From: Cytophagaceae bacterium
GTDB taxonomy: Bacteria > Bacteroidota > Bacteroidia > Cytophagales > Cytophagaceae
Direction of reading: 5' to 3'
DNA length: 52,322 bases
NCBI GenBank assembly: GCA_029237685.1
Contig: JAQZBV010000006.1
Location: forward strand, 1-52,322
The position numbers were made by a program, and so were the translations under genes. Below are positions 25,982-34,711 of this stretch, in pieces; position 1 is the stretch's first letter; the number at the start of each line of letters is the position of its first letter. The notes beneath the pieces are model-generated. The model was given only the letters and a program-made list of their open reading frames with translations, was not told the origin of the DNA and searched no databases.

Positions 25982-26647
25982 ATGAGCACATCCCTCTTCA
26001 CACGAAAATCAATGCTTGTAACCGGGCTGCTGACGGCAACAGGTTTTGTCCTACTCGCTCTTCGGGTAGGACACACCGGAAAATCGTTTTACGCTTTTCT
26101 CTTATGGAATTTATTTCTCGGCATCATTCCCTTGATTCCGGCCTATCAATTCAGGAAGTCGACATCGAATGGTTTCAACTGGACACTAATCATTTCCTTC
26201 TTTACCTGGCTGTTCCTATTTCCTAACGCACCTTATATCTTAACGGATTTTGTGCATTTGCATTCCAGAGAACAAGTTCCGGTATGGTACGATGCCTCCC
26301 TGCTTTTCTTCTTTACACTCGCAGGCATGTTTGCCGGTATCGTTTCCTTGCACTGGATACACAAGGGACTGGATAAACTATGCTACTCTTGGTTCTCCTG
26401 GACGATTGTTCTATCCACGATTGTCTTATGCGGTTACGGCGTTTTCCTTGGTAGAGTGCTGCGTTTAAATTCCTGGGATATTATTTTCCGTACTGAAAAA
26501 GTAATTACTCTCTCGCTAGAAAATCTGGATAATCCTGTAGCCATTAGCATGACCATTACCTTTTCCATCGTTCTTGCCTCCGTGTATGGAGTGTTTAAAA
26601 TTATTCGTCACTCTTCTTATCCTGCTCATGAGACAATCATTCGCTAA
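25982..26647 (+). CDS. DUF1361 domain-containing membrane protein
   Basis: A 221-residue protein with about six or seven transmembrane helices. The diagnostic DUF1361 stretch is LFLFPNAPYILTDFVHLHSR, followed by WYDASLLFFFTLAGMFAG and the conserved GVFLGRVLRLNSWDI. Function is unknown. It starts 1 bp after the DUF4173 stop and overlaps dgkA by 20 bp, so all three are translated from one mRNA. Confidence 0.9.
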   Translation: MSTSLFTRKSMLVTGLLTATGFVLLALRVGHTGKSFYAFLLWNLFLGIIPLIPAYQFRKSTSNGFNWTLIISFFTWLFLFPNAPYILTDFVHLHSREQVPVWYDASLLFFFTLAGMFAGIVSLHWIHKGLDKLCYSWFSWTIVLSTIVLCGYGVFLGRVLRLNSWDIIFRTEKVITLSLENLDNPVAISMTITFSIVLASVYGVFKIIRHSSYPAHETIIR

Positions 26648-26990
26648 AAGTGTCAACTGTTCCATCAACGGACTAAGACACGCCGTAAAAACGGAACGCA
26701 ATTTCAAAATCCAGGTGGTATGCGGCATCTCAATTCTCCTGCTGGGCATTGAAGCCAAGCTTAGTAAAACGGAATGGTGCATCCTATTCCTGACCGTAGG
26801 CTTTGTACTCTGCATGGAACTGATAAATACCTGCATAGAAAAAACCATGGACTTGGTGCATCCGCAGTATTCTGAAAAAGTAAAGGTCATCAAAGATATT
26901 GCGGCGGGTATGGTGTTGCTTTCTGCATTGGTGTCAGTGGCTATTGGTATAGTGTTATTTGCTAAAATTTGGTTTGTGTATTTTGACTAA
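26628..26990 (+). CDS. dgkA: Diacylglycerol kinase family protein
   Basis: A 120-residue membrane kinase of the DgkA/UdpK family. The family pattern is SINGLRHAVKTERNFKIQ near the start, CMELINTCIEKTMDLV (the catalytic ExxNTxIE helix) in the middle, and VIKDIAAGMVLLSALVSV, which holds the KDxxAGAV motif. Such enzymes phosphorylate diacylglycerol or undecaprenol. The ATG at 26628 lies inside the end of the DUF1361 gene. The enzyme links this operon to lipid or cell-wall carrier recycling. Confidence 0.92.
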   Translation: MRQSFAKSVNCSINGLRHAVKTERNFKIQVVCGISILLLGIEAKLSKTEWCILFLTVGFVLCMELINTCIEKTMDLVHPQYSEKVKVIKDIAAGMVLLSALVSVAIGIVLFAKIWFVYFD

Positions 26991-26998
26991 ATGAAAAT

Positions 26999-27478
26999 AT
27001 GAACATGAAACACTTCATTCTGCCCCTCATCTTCTTCCTGTCTACAGGCCTAATAGTTTTAGATCACTTAACTGATTTTGAAATCAATCATTCAGGCGTA
27101 TACTTTATCATTCAATTTATCGTCTTATTATCACTCTTGTTATCTATTAGGAAATTTTTTATACAAATAAAAAACATATACTTACTTCTATTGATTGTTT
27201 CAATAGGAGTCTTTTGTTACACAGGCTACTTTTTTACTTGGGGAGGAGAATGGTGCACGCAGACTATTCTTTATCAAAACAAGAAATTAAAAAATAGAAC
27301 GATTGAATATCAAATGGTAGACATTGGCGCTTTTGGTTATTCAAGAAGAACAATTGATCGGATAAAAATTCTTCCATTCTTCGATTGGACAAAAGAAATT
27401 CAAAAACATGAAATGGAGGCATCGGATTGGGAGAGAGTGGATATCTATGTAAATGACATTGAACTCAAAGAAATTTAA
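26999..27478 (+). CDS. Hypothetical membrane protein
   Basis: A 159-residue protein with three N-terminal transmembrane helices (ILPLIFFLSTGLIVLDHL; VYFIIQFIVLLSLLLSI; IYLLLLIVSIGVFCYTGYFF) and a C-terminal domain of about 75 residues (LKNRTIEYQMVDIGAFGYSRRTIDRIKILPFFDW). I do not recognise the family. It lies 8 bp after dgkA and could be part of that operon, although its A/T-rich sequence differs from the more balanced genes upstream. Confidence 0.6.
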   Translation: MNMKHFILPLIFFLSTGLIVLDHLTDFEINHSGVYFIIQFIVLLSLLLSIRKFFIQIKNIYLLLLIVSIGVFCYTGYFFTWGGEWCTQTILYQNKKLKNRTIEYQMVDIGAFGYSRRTIDRIKILPFFDWTKEIQKHEMEASDWERVDIYVNDIELKEI

Positions 27479-27489
27479 CCCCTACAACT

Positions 27490-27984
27490 ATGAACGCACA
27501 ACTTAAAAACAAACTCGAATTTCGCATAAAAGCCCTCATCATTTTCTTCATGGCAGGACTTGTACTCAGCGGCATCACAGCCTTTCCGATTGAAACGCAA
27601 TTGGAATATGCGATGTATCATGCGGCGGCTTTACCAAACGTGATGCAACTCTGGTTAACACAAATCTATTTCGCAGTCAAAACTACCAATGCCCAGTTCC
27701 CTCAATTAAGTTATGGAACAGACTGGCTTGCGTTTTCTCATATTGTAATTGCAACAGCGTTTATAGGCCCGCTTAGAGATCCGGTAAGAAATATATGGGT
27801 GATTGAGTTTGGGATGATCGCTTGCGCCATGGTTTTTCCTTTGGCTTTTATAGCCGGAGCAATCAGAGAAATTCCGCTTTACTGGAGACTCATCGATTGT
27901 TCTTTTGGAATACTAGGGTTTATACCTTTATACTGGTGCTATACAAGCATAAAGCAATTGGAAAAAATAAACCAAAAGGCTTAA
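27490..27984 (+). CDS. Hypothetical four-helix membrane protein
   Basis: A 164-residue protein with four transmembrane segments (ALIIFFMAGLVLSGITAF; WLAFSHIVIATAFIGPL; FGMIACAMVFPLAFIAGAI; LIDCSFGILGFIPLYWCY). The pattern is found in Bacteroidota proteins without a known function; I cannot name it. It begins 11 bp after the previous gene. Its last 4 bp overlap the end of the response regulator gene on the other strand, so there is no room for a terminator between them. Confidence 0.6.
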   Translation: MNAQLKNKLEFRIKALIIFFMAGLVLSGITAFPIETQLEYAMYHAAALPNVMQLWLTQIYFAVKTTNAQFPQLSYGTDWLAFSHIVIATAFIGPLRDPVRNIWVIEFGMIACAMVFPLAFIAGAIREIPLYWRLIDCSFGILGFIPLYWCYTSIKQLEKINQKA

Positions 27985-28370
27985 TTCCTGTCAGAAAAAA
28001 ACTCTTTCAAATTCTTCACCAGCTCTCGCAAACTGGAAGGCTTTACAATGTAAGCAATGGCTCCAAGCTCTTTGGCTTCGTTAGCAAAAACAGACTCTGA
28101 AGAAGTAGAACAAACCACTACAGGAATATCCTTGAGGTTGTCAAACTTCTTCAGTTCCTGCAATACCTGCCTGCCACTCATGCGAGGCATGTTCAAGTCC
28201 AGAAAGATATAGTCTGGTTTGGAAATCTCACCGGAAGTTAATTTAGATAAAGCGGATACTCCGTCGTGCACAAAATCACACGCAATGGAAGTATCTATTT
28301 GTTGCAATGCCAGTTCGAAAATTTCATGATCATCCGTATCGTCATCGATCATTAAACACTTAATACTCAT
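27981..28370 (-). CDS. Single-domain response regulator
   Basis: A 129-residue receiver domain without an output domain. The acidic pocket is Asp9-Asp10-Asp11, the phosphorylation site Asp58 in YIFLDLNMPRMSG, the switch Ser88 in VVVCSTSS, and Lys110 in IVKPSS. It resembles CheY-like or Rcp1-type regulators that relay phosphate by protein contact. No histidine kinase is adjacent. It converges with the membrane protein at 27490, overlapping it by 4 bp. Confidence 0.92.
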   Translation of the reverse strand: MSIKCLMIDDDTDDHEIFELALQQIDTSIACDFVHDGVSALSKLTSGEISKPDYIFLDLNMPRMSGRQVLQELKKFDNLKDIPVVVCSTSSESVFANEAKELGAIAYIVKPSSLRELVKNLKEFFSDRN

Positions 28371-28480
28371 TACTGCTTAGCTAGTGTGCAAACAAATATA
28401 AGTTTACTCTTCATCATTTCGATGCTTAAGGGTATAAAATTAATTCTATTATTGGGAATTAACACCACGCCTCTCCGATC

Positions 28481-29653
28481 TTAATGACTATGCCCTTCCT
28501 CTGTATCTACCTGAAGAGCAGACCACAAATCATACGCTCCTACCAGCACAAAATCAGACTGTTGGTCAACCGTGGGAGGCAAAATGACTTCAGTAAAATT
28601 ATCCTCTACAATACCTATAGACACTTCTACCTTTTCGAAGGCATAACTTTCTTTTTCCTTTCCTTTAGAAATAAACACATAATTCTTATTGCCACTACCT
28701 ACAAGAGCCGACGATGGCAAAACCTTTGACTGCTTTTGGTTCGTTTCTACATATGCCGTGAGGTACATGCCGGGGAGCATACTTTTATCTTCTTTATCAA
28801 GATGGCAATGCACTCGAACGGTACGGTCAGGGCCAATCTCTTTACCAATCAGGTATACAAAAGCTTTTCTTTCCATAGTTTCGTTGTTTACGAAAAACCT
28901 CACCTTTTGTCCAACTTTCAAATTCGCTACGTCTTTTTCAAATACAGTCAGTTCAACGTGCAAGTGGCCGATATCCACAATTTCACAAATCACCTCGTTA
29001 GGGTTTATCAACTTGCCAATGTTTACATTCACCTTGGTAATAAATCCATTAATGGGAGCTGTCACTTTTACCTGTTTAGAGATGCCGTTTTTGAATAATT
29101 GCTCCGTATTGATATTGATCATACTCAACTTCTCCTTCAATCCACTGACAATAGCCTTCAACGATTCGTACTCCGCTTGTGCCTTCTGAAATACTTTGGC
29201 AGAGTTCACATTTTCCTTTTGTAACTCCTGTTGTCTATTCACTTCCAATTGCAGGTAATCCAGTTTACTTTTATTGTCAAGGTAATCTTGTTGAAGCTGA
29301 ATAAAATCAGGATGCTCCAGGACAGCAATCACTTGTCCCTTCTTTACTTCCATGCCTTGCAGTAAAATAGTTTGCTTGATAATACCGGCATAAGGCAGTG
29401 AAATCGTTACCAAATTTTGGGGAGGCACATCGAACACCCCGTTTACCTTGATGACACCACTCATGCTGCGCTCCTTGAGCTTACCTAATGCTACGCCTGC
29501 ATTCTTATACTGAGCTTCCGTCAATACGATTTCGTTGTCTTCATGTTCATGTTTTTCAGCGGCATGTTCTTCCGTTTCTTTTCCGCAAGACAGCAGAATT
29601 AAACACCACAAAACCGTGTTAATCAGAATTAGTTTATATTTTATCTGTACCAT
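28481..29653 (-). CDS. Efflux RND transporter periplasmic adaptor (CusB/CzcB type)
   Basis: A 390-residue membrane-fusion lipoprotein. Signal peptide and lipobox LLSCG; the mature N-terminus is His/Glu rich (EEHAAEKHEHEDNE), as is the tail (DTEEGHSH), which suggests metal handling. The biotinyl-lipoyl halves are VTISLPYAGIIKQTILLQGMEVKKGQVIAVL and VTAPINGFITKVNVNIGKLI, with a long helical hairpin between. The gene starts 6 bp after the fused pump gene and completes a tripartite metal efflux system. The substrate (Cu, Ag, Zn, Co or Cd) cannot be fixed. Confidence 0.93.
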   Translation of the reverse strand: MVQIKYKLILINTVLWCLILLSCGKETEEHAAEKHEHEDNEIVLTEAQYKNAGVALGKLKERSMSGVIKVNGVFDVPPQNLVTISLPYAGIIKQTILLQGMEVKKGQVIAVLEHPDFIQLQQDYLDNKSKLDYLQLEVNRQQELQKENVNSAKVFQKAQAEYESLKAIVSGLKEKLSMININTEQLFKNGISKQVKVTAPINGFITKVNVNIGKLINPNEVICEIVDIGHLHVELTVFEKDVANLKVGQKVRFFVNNETMERKAFVYLIGKEIGPDRTVRVHCHLDKEDKSMLPGMYLTAYVETNQKQSKVLPSSALVGSGNKNYVFISKGKEKESYAFEKVEVSIGIVEDNFTEVILPPTVDQQSDFVLVGAYDLWSALQVDTEEGHSH

Positions 29654-29659
29654 AATCTT

Positions 29660-32600
29660 TTAATTATTGCCAATAATAAATTCAATGTTAATCACCGATT
29701 GGTTGTATTGATTCAACAGGTTGAGGTAATCTGAGCGCATTGTCAATGCCGTATTAATGGCTGTCATGTACTCCACATAATTAATCTCCCCCGCTACATA
29801 GGTTTTGTAGGCATTACTTAAAATCAAATCGGCTTGAGGCAACACATTTTTCTCATAATATGCCAAGCTGTTGTTATACTTTAAGTATTCTTGCAACAAC
29901 TGATTATATTGACCATTGAGGTTTCGCTGCATCAATTCATAATCCGCTTGTGCCGCTTTGAGGCTATAGTCTGCGGCCTTCACTCGTGCGGACTGTGCTC
30001 TCGCCCAGATAGGAATAGACACGCCAACCATAACGCCCTGAAAGCGATTGGAAGCAGTAGAGTATTGAGCCACGCCTTCGTCATTGTCTTGATACCCCTT
30101 TAAGGATTGGTTGAAATAGCCTAAATTAAAATCGGGCATTAACCGCGAACGTTCGAGATCTTTCTGACTTTCATTCACAGCAATCTTTTGTCTCATAAAG
30201 AGTAAAGCCGGATTAGCAGTAAAAGAAGTGCTGTCCTGAGAAGATAGATTCAAGACACGTTTTGTCAGGATAGAATCCTTAAAGATCAAAGGCTCTTTGC
30301 TATTCAGTAACGTAGCCATCTGATTCAAGGTAATGTCGATGTCTGCCTGATTCTGAAAGAGTTTATTTTTCAACTCCGCCAACTGAGATTCGATCGTGAT
30401 TTTTTCCAGGATATTTATTTCTCCTGTCCTGTATCGGGCAGCAGCGGCCTTGGCGTAGCGAGTGAAAATACTGTCCTGATCTTCCAGAAACGTTTCATTG
30501 TGCGCCAAGAAGAGCAACTGATACCAGGTTTGCTTCACTTTATAAATCAATTCATTTTGCACCACATCCTTTTGGATCTCACTACTGGACAAATTGGCCT
30601 TCGCAAGGTCTGAAAGACTAGTATATACCGTAGGAAATGAAATATCCTGAGTGACGGTCACATTCAAGTCGTTGCGGTAACTGTTGTACTGTCCGTACAT
30701 CCCTGTCACATTTGTTTTGTTCAAGTCAAAAGAAGTCTTGCGCAACTGCCTATTTTGTTCAATGACATATTCCGCTGATTTCACACTGCCATTGTTTGCC
30801 AGAGCTTGTTCCATGCAATACTCCATCGTCAAAGGTTTCGTCTGTGCTTGAGCGCGTGCCACCACGCTACCGGAAAGTAATGCTACAATAAGCATTGTTA
30901 GTTTAGGCGTCTGTTTCATCTTCATTCCATTTTCAAACCAGGTATATAAAATCGGGAGTACGATTAAAGTCAATACAGTAGCGGAAAATAAGCCGCCAAT
31001 AACAACTGTAGCAAGAGGTTTCTGTACCTCAGCACCAGAACCCTGAGACAAAGCCATCGGTAAAAATCCCAATGAAGCGACCATCGCCGTCATCAGTACC
31101 GGCCGGAGACGAATGGATGTTCCCTGCAAGATGATTTCTTTGAGATCTGTAAGTCCTTGTTTCTTTAACCGATTGAATTCTCCAATCAACACAATCCCAT
31201 TGAGTACCGATACTCCAAATAAGGCAATAAAACCTATACCTGCGGAAATGCTAAAAGGCATGCCCCGTAGGTACAAGGCCCATATCCCACCGATAGCGGA
31301 AAAAGGAATCGCAGAGAAAATCAATAAGGATTGTTTCATGGAATCAAAGGTAAAAAACAACAAGATCAGAATCAGAAATAAAGCAATGGGTACAGCTACG
31401 ATGAGTCTTGCTTTAGCGTCGATGAGGTTTTCAAACTGTCCGCCATACGTGACATAATAACCCGTAGGAAAAACAATCTCCTTATCGATGCGTTGTTTCA
31501 ATTCCGTGACAATACTTTCTACATCACGTCCACGCACATTGAATCCAATCGTCAACCTTCGTTTGGTATCTTCCCGTTGAATCTGGTTGGGGCCTGGTGT
31601 GAGATTAACATCCGCCACTTGATGCAAAGGAATCTGCATACCGTCTCGGTTAACAATAAACACATTGCGAATGTTATCTATCTCCTGACGGCTGTCTTTT
31701 TCCAAACGCACTACTAAATCAAATCGTTTGTGTCCTTCATAAACCAAGCCCGCACTTTCTCCAGCAAAGGCGGCTAGAATCGTACGATTAATATCTTCCA
31801 CAGAAACGTTAAAACGGTACAATTTATCACGATCAATTTTTATCGCGATTTGAGGCAAACCAATTACTTCTTCGAGGTAAAGATCTTGTGAACCTTTTAC
31901 TTCCGGAATAATGGCGGCTATCTTTCTGGACAGAAGAGTCAGTTGCTGCAGGTCTTCTCCGAAAACTTTAACGGCTACATCTTGTCTGGCCCCTGTCATC
32001 AATTCATTGAAGCGCATTTGTATCGGTTGCTGAAAACCAAAAGAAACACCAGGAATATCACTCAAGGCTACAGACATCTTTTCTACCAACTCTTCTCTGC
32101 TGTCAGCAGAGGTCCATTCGTCTTTGTCTTTCAAGATGATCATTAAATCTCCGGCTTCAATCGGCATAGGATCGGTTGGAATTTCACTGGAACCAATTTT
32201 ACAAACCACTTGCTTGACCTCCGGGAATCTTTCCAGTAATATTTTCTCCGCTTTAGAAGAAGCTTCAATCGTCTGCGAAAGCGAACTACCAGTAAGCACC
32301 CTGGTCTCTACCGCGAAATCGCCTTCTTCCAAAGACGGTATAAATTCCCCTCCCATTTGCATAAAGACAAAGAGCGAAACCAATAAGAGAACAATTGAAA
32401 CACCCACGATCTTCATTTTATGATTCAGGCTTTTTTGTAGGATAGGTGCATACAAGCGATGAAAGAAATCCATCATCTTATCGGAGAAATTTCGCTTGTG
32501 CTGTACATCCTTACTTAAGAATAAAGCGGAAGCCATTGGTACATAAGTCAGCGATAAGATAAAGGCTCCCAAAATAGCAAAGCCTACAGTCTCTGCCATC

Positions 32601-34024
32601 GGACGAAACATTTTACCTTCAATACCACTCAATACGAGAATAGGCAGGTAAACGATCAAGATGATAATTTCTCCGAAAGCGGCTGAACTCCTGATCTTCG
32701 AAGCTGCCTGATAGACTTCTTCATCCATCTCTTCCTGCGTCAGGCGTTTCAGTTTGGAAAGTCCCAGGTGATGCATGGTTGCCTCTACGATGATCACCGC
32801 GCCATCAACAATCAAACCGAAATCAATGGCTCCAAGACTCATCAGGTTGCCAGATACGCCAAACCAATTCATCAAGGTTAACGCAAACAATAAGCACAAG
32901 GGAATCATAGAAGCCACAATCAATCCGCCGCGCAGATTTCCTAAGAATAAAACGAGTACGAAAATGACAATCAACGCGCCTTCAATCAGGTTTTTCGTTA
33001 CCGTTTCAATCGCTCTGTTGACTAAGTCTGTACGATCAAGGAAGGGTTCTACCTTAATACCTTCCGGTAAGGTTTTTTCTATTTGAGCAATGCGGGCTTT
33101 TACATGCTGAATGACTTTACTGGAGTTTTCTCCTTTGAGCATCATCACTACTGCACCTACTACTTCTCCTTTCCCATTGCGTGTCATGGCTCCATAGCGA
33201 TTGGCATGCCCATAACCCACGGAAGCCATGTCTCGGATCAGAACCGGCATTCCATTATCCGTTACCGTCACTTGTATTTTCTCGATATCGGATAAACTGT
33301 TAATCAATCCTTCTGACCGGATAAAATAAGCATTGGGCTTCTTATCAATGTATGCGCCACCCGTATTTTGATTGTTGAGTTCCAAAGCCGTAAATACATC
33401 CTGTATACTGAGGTTATAACTTCTCAGCTTATCGGTGTTCAACGCAATCTCATATTGCTTGACCAGTCCGCCAAAACTACTGACATCTGCCACACCTTCT
33501 GTACCCAGCAATTGACGGCGTATCACCCAATCCTGAATGGAACGCAATTCCATGATGCTGTACTTTTTCTCATAGCCAGGCTTCACAGCCAGCGTGTACT
33601 GATAGATCTCTCCCAAACCGGATGTCACAGGCCCCATGGCGGGAACACCGATAGAAGGCGGAATGGTTTGATTCAATTCTACCAGATGCTCTCCCACCTG
33701 CTGCCGTGCCCAATAGATGTCAATCCCGTCTTTGAACACGACGGTAACAACAGATAACCCAAACCTCGAAATCGAACGCACTTCTTTGGTCTCCGGTATA
33801 TTGGCTACCGCCATTTCTACTGGAAATGTAATCAACCGTTCTATTTCCTGCGCAGCCAAAGAAGGCGATTGAGTAATGATTTGTACCTGATTGTTGGTGA
33901 TGTCAGGTACGGCATCAATGGGCAGCTGAGTAGCAGAGTAAATGCCTACTGCAACAAGTGCCAACGTAAACAAACCTATGATCAGTTTGTTCCGTATGGA
34001 AAAACGAATGATATGATCAAGCAT
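29660..34024 (-). CDS. CusA/CzcA family heavy-metal RND pump fused to a TolC-like outer membrane factor
   Basis: A 1454-residue fusion. Residues 1 to about 1035 are a complete heavy-metal RND pump: 12 helices, proton relay DFGLIVDGAV at 401-410 (Asp401, Asp407), pore loops and GFIALFGVSVLNGIVLIGEFN. Then MKMKQTPKLTMLIVALLSGS, a former signal peptide, leads into about 400 residues of an outer-membrane factor (MEYCMEQALANNGSVKSAEYV; two helical repeats). Such fusions occur in Bacteroidota. How the outer-membrane part reaches its place is unclear: the internal signal must be cleaved or act in another way. The start is only 3 bp from a TTAGTTG array. Confidence 0.95.
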   Translation of the reverse strand: MLDHIIRFSIRNKLIIGLFTLALVAVGIYSATQLPIDAVPDITNNQVQIITQSPSLAAQEIERLITFPVEMAVANIPETKEVRSISRFGLSVVTVVFKDGIDIYWARQQVGEHLVELNQTIPPSIGVPAMGPVTSGLGEIYQYTLAVKPGYEKKYSIMELRSIQDWVIRRQLLGTEGVADVSSFGGLVKQYEIALNTDKLRSYNLSIQDVFTALELNNQNTGGAYIDKKPNAYFIRSEGLINSLSDIEKIQVTVTDNGMPVLIRDMASVGYGHANRYGAMTRNGKGEVVGAVVMMLKGENSSKVIQHVKARIAQIEKTLPEGIKVEPFLDRTDLVNRAIETVTKNLIEGALIVIFVLVLFLGNLRGGLIVASMIPLCLLFALTLMNWFGVSGNLMSLGAIDFGLIVDGAVIIVEATMHHLGLSKLKRLTQEEMDEEVYQAASKIRSSAAFGEIIILIVYLPILVLSGIEGKMFRPMAETVGFAILGAFILSLTYVPMASALFLSKDVQHKRNFSDKMMDFFHRLYAPILQKSLNHKMKIVGVSIVLLLVSLFVFMQMGGEFIPSLEEGDFAVETRVLTGSSLSQTIEASSKAEKILLERFPEVKQVVCKIGSSEIPTDPMPIEAGDLMIILKDKDEWTSADSREELVEKMSVALSDIPGVSFGFQQPIQMRFNELMTGARQDVAVKVFGEDLQQLTLLSRKIAAIIPEVKGSQDLYLEEVIGLPQIAIKIDRDKLYRFNVSVEDINRTILAAFAGESAGLVYEGHKRFDLVVRLEKDSRQEIDNIRNVFIVNRDGMQIPLHQVADVNLTPGPNQIQREDTKRRLTIGFNVRGRDVESIVTELKQRIDKEIVFPTGYYVTYGGQFENLIDAKARLIVAVPIALFLILILLFFTFDSMKQSLLIFSAIPFSAIGGIWALYLRGMPFSISAGIGFIALFGVSVLNGIVLIGEFNRLKKQGLTDLKEIILQGTSIRLRPVLMTAMVASLGFLPMALSQGSGAEVQKPLATVVIGGLFSATVLTLIVLPILYTWFENGMKMKQTPKLTMLIVALLSGSVVARAQAQTKPLTMEYCMEQALANNGSVKSAEYVIEQNRQLRKTSFDLNKTNVTGMYGQYNSYRNDLNVTVTQDISFPTVYTSLSDLAKANLSSSEIQKDVVQNELIYKVKQTWYQLLFLAHNETFLEDQDSIFTRYAKAAAARYRTGEINILEKITIESQLAELKNKLFQNQADIDITLNQMATLLNSKEPLIFKDSILTKRVLNLSSQDSTSFTANPALLFMRQKIAVNESQKDLERSRLMPDFNLGYFNQSLKGYQDNDEGVAQYSTASNRFQGVMVGVSIPIWARAQSARVKAADYSLKAAQADYELMQRNLNGQYNQLLQEYLKYNNSLAYYEKNVLPQADLILSNAYKTYVAGEINYVEYMTAINTALTMRSDYLNLLNQYNQSVINIEFIIGNN

Positions 34025-34027
34025 AAA

Positions 34028-34062
34028 TTAGTTGTTAGTTATTAGTTGTTAGTTGTTAGTTA
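34028..34062. repeat. TTAGTTG heptamer array upstream of the metal pump
   Basis: Five units: TTAGTTG TTAGTTA TTAGTTG TTAGTTG TTAGTTA. They sit 3 bp before the pump's start codon, in the inverted sense relative to that gene. A single leftover unit, TAGTTGT, overlaps the TAG stop of the gene at 34153. Confidence 0.9.
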
Positions 34063-34152
34063 ACTCATACAACGCTTCTAAAAGAAGGATGCTAGTCGAA
34101 ACAACATTAACATTTACAAGACTTCTAAAGAAGTCTGATACTTCAAAAACAA

Positions 34153-34458
34153 CTAGAGTTTGGGAGGTTGCCAGATGCTGTGATACACCGGAAGCGGCAT
34201 GGAAGCCAGGTAAGGTGAGTGGTTCTTCTGCTGGTGAATCACTTTAGGAAAATCAAAAGAGATGAAAAAGGTTTGCAGTACACTGGCGGTATTGCAGCAG
34301 CTGCAAATACAAAAAGGAGAACAGGTATCCATCTCATCGTCTTCATGGGAATGCGATGCTTCATGCGCCAACTGATCTTCGCAGGTATAGGCATCCTGAC
34401 ACGGCGCCAGGGTGATGGCGAAAATGTAACAGGCGAAGAAGTAGACGAAGTATTTCAC
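34153..34458 (-). CDS. Small Cys/His-rich exported protein (DUF6660-like)
   Basis: A 101-residue exported protein. Signal region MKYFVYFFACYIFAITLAPC; then acidic/His stretch HEASHSHEDDEMD and the Cys cluster CSPFCICSCC at about 62-71. The pattern matches a short Bacteroidota family found beside CusA/CzcA pumps, which I believe is DUF6660 (from memory). It probably binds metal in the periplasm and hands it to the pump. The start is GTG, with no in-frame ATG close by. It is the first gene of the pump operon, separated from it by 128 bp that hold a TTAGTTG array. Confidence 0.8.
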   Translation of the reverse strand: MKYFVYFFACYIFAITLAPCQDAYTCEDQLAHEASHSHEDDEMDTCSPFCICSCCNTASVLQTFFISFDFPKVIHQQKNHSPYLASMPLPVYHSIWQPPKL

Positions 34459-34478
34459 TGAACTAATATAATGAAAAA

Positions 34479-34511
34479 GTGGTCAGTAGTCAGTGGTCAG
34501 TGGTCAGTTTT
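34479..34511. repeat. TCAGTGG heptamer array
   Basis: AGTGGTC AGTAGTC AGTGGTC AGTGGTC AGTTT: four units with a period of 7, about 20 bp upstream of the Cys/His-rich gene. It is the same unit family as the arms next to ilvC. No facing arm is seen before the prpC spacer, which uses another unit. Confidence 0.85.
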
Positions 34512-34570
34512 TTTAAAAAAAGTAACCAATTAAGAATGAATCCAATAAATAAAGCAAAGGGTAATTATCT

Positions 34571-34603
34571 TGATCAGATCATTGAATTCCTTTGATCTGA
34601 TCA
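34571..34603. other. TGATCAGATCA hairpin in the prpC-metal operon spacer
   Basis: TGATCAGATCA (34571-34581) pairs perfectly with TGATCTGATCA (34593-34603) over 11 bases. No U-tract follows on either strand, so its role (terminator, processing site or protein site) is open. Confidence 0.6.
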
Positions 34604-34684
34604 CAGCCAACTATTTTGAAAAAAGACCGCCCATACCTTCTAAGTCCGTAGATTTCCGAATTAAGAAATAGAAGGCTTGCATTT

Positions 34685-34711
34685 GTACTTACCACTTATT
34701 ACTTATTACTT
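34685..34711. repeat. AGTAATA heptamer array at the end of prpC
   Basis: On the minus strand: AGTAATA AGTAATA AGTGGTA AGTAC. The TAA stop of prpC (34706-34708) is part of the first unit. The same words in the opposite orientation lie upstream of prpD (38410-38444), so the operon is bracketed by inverted arrays. Confidence 0.88.

Noticed and set aside
31113..33757. Several plus-strand frames inside the metal pump gene
   Set aside because: They are antisense to a conserved RND pump and have no support.
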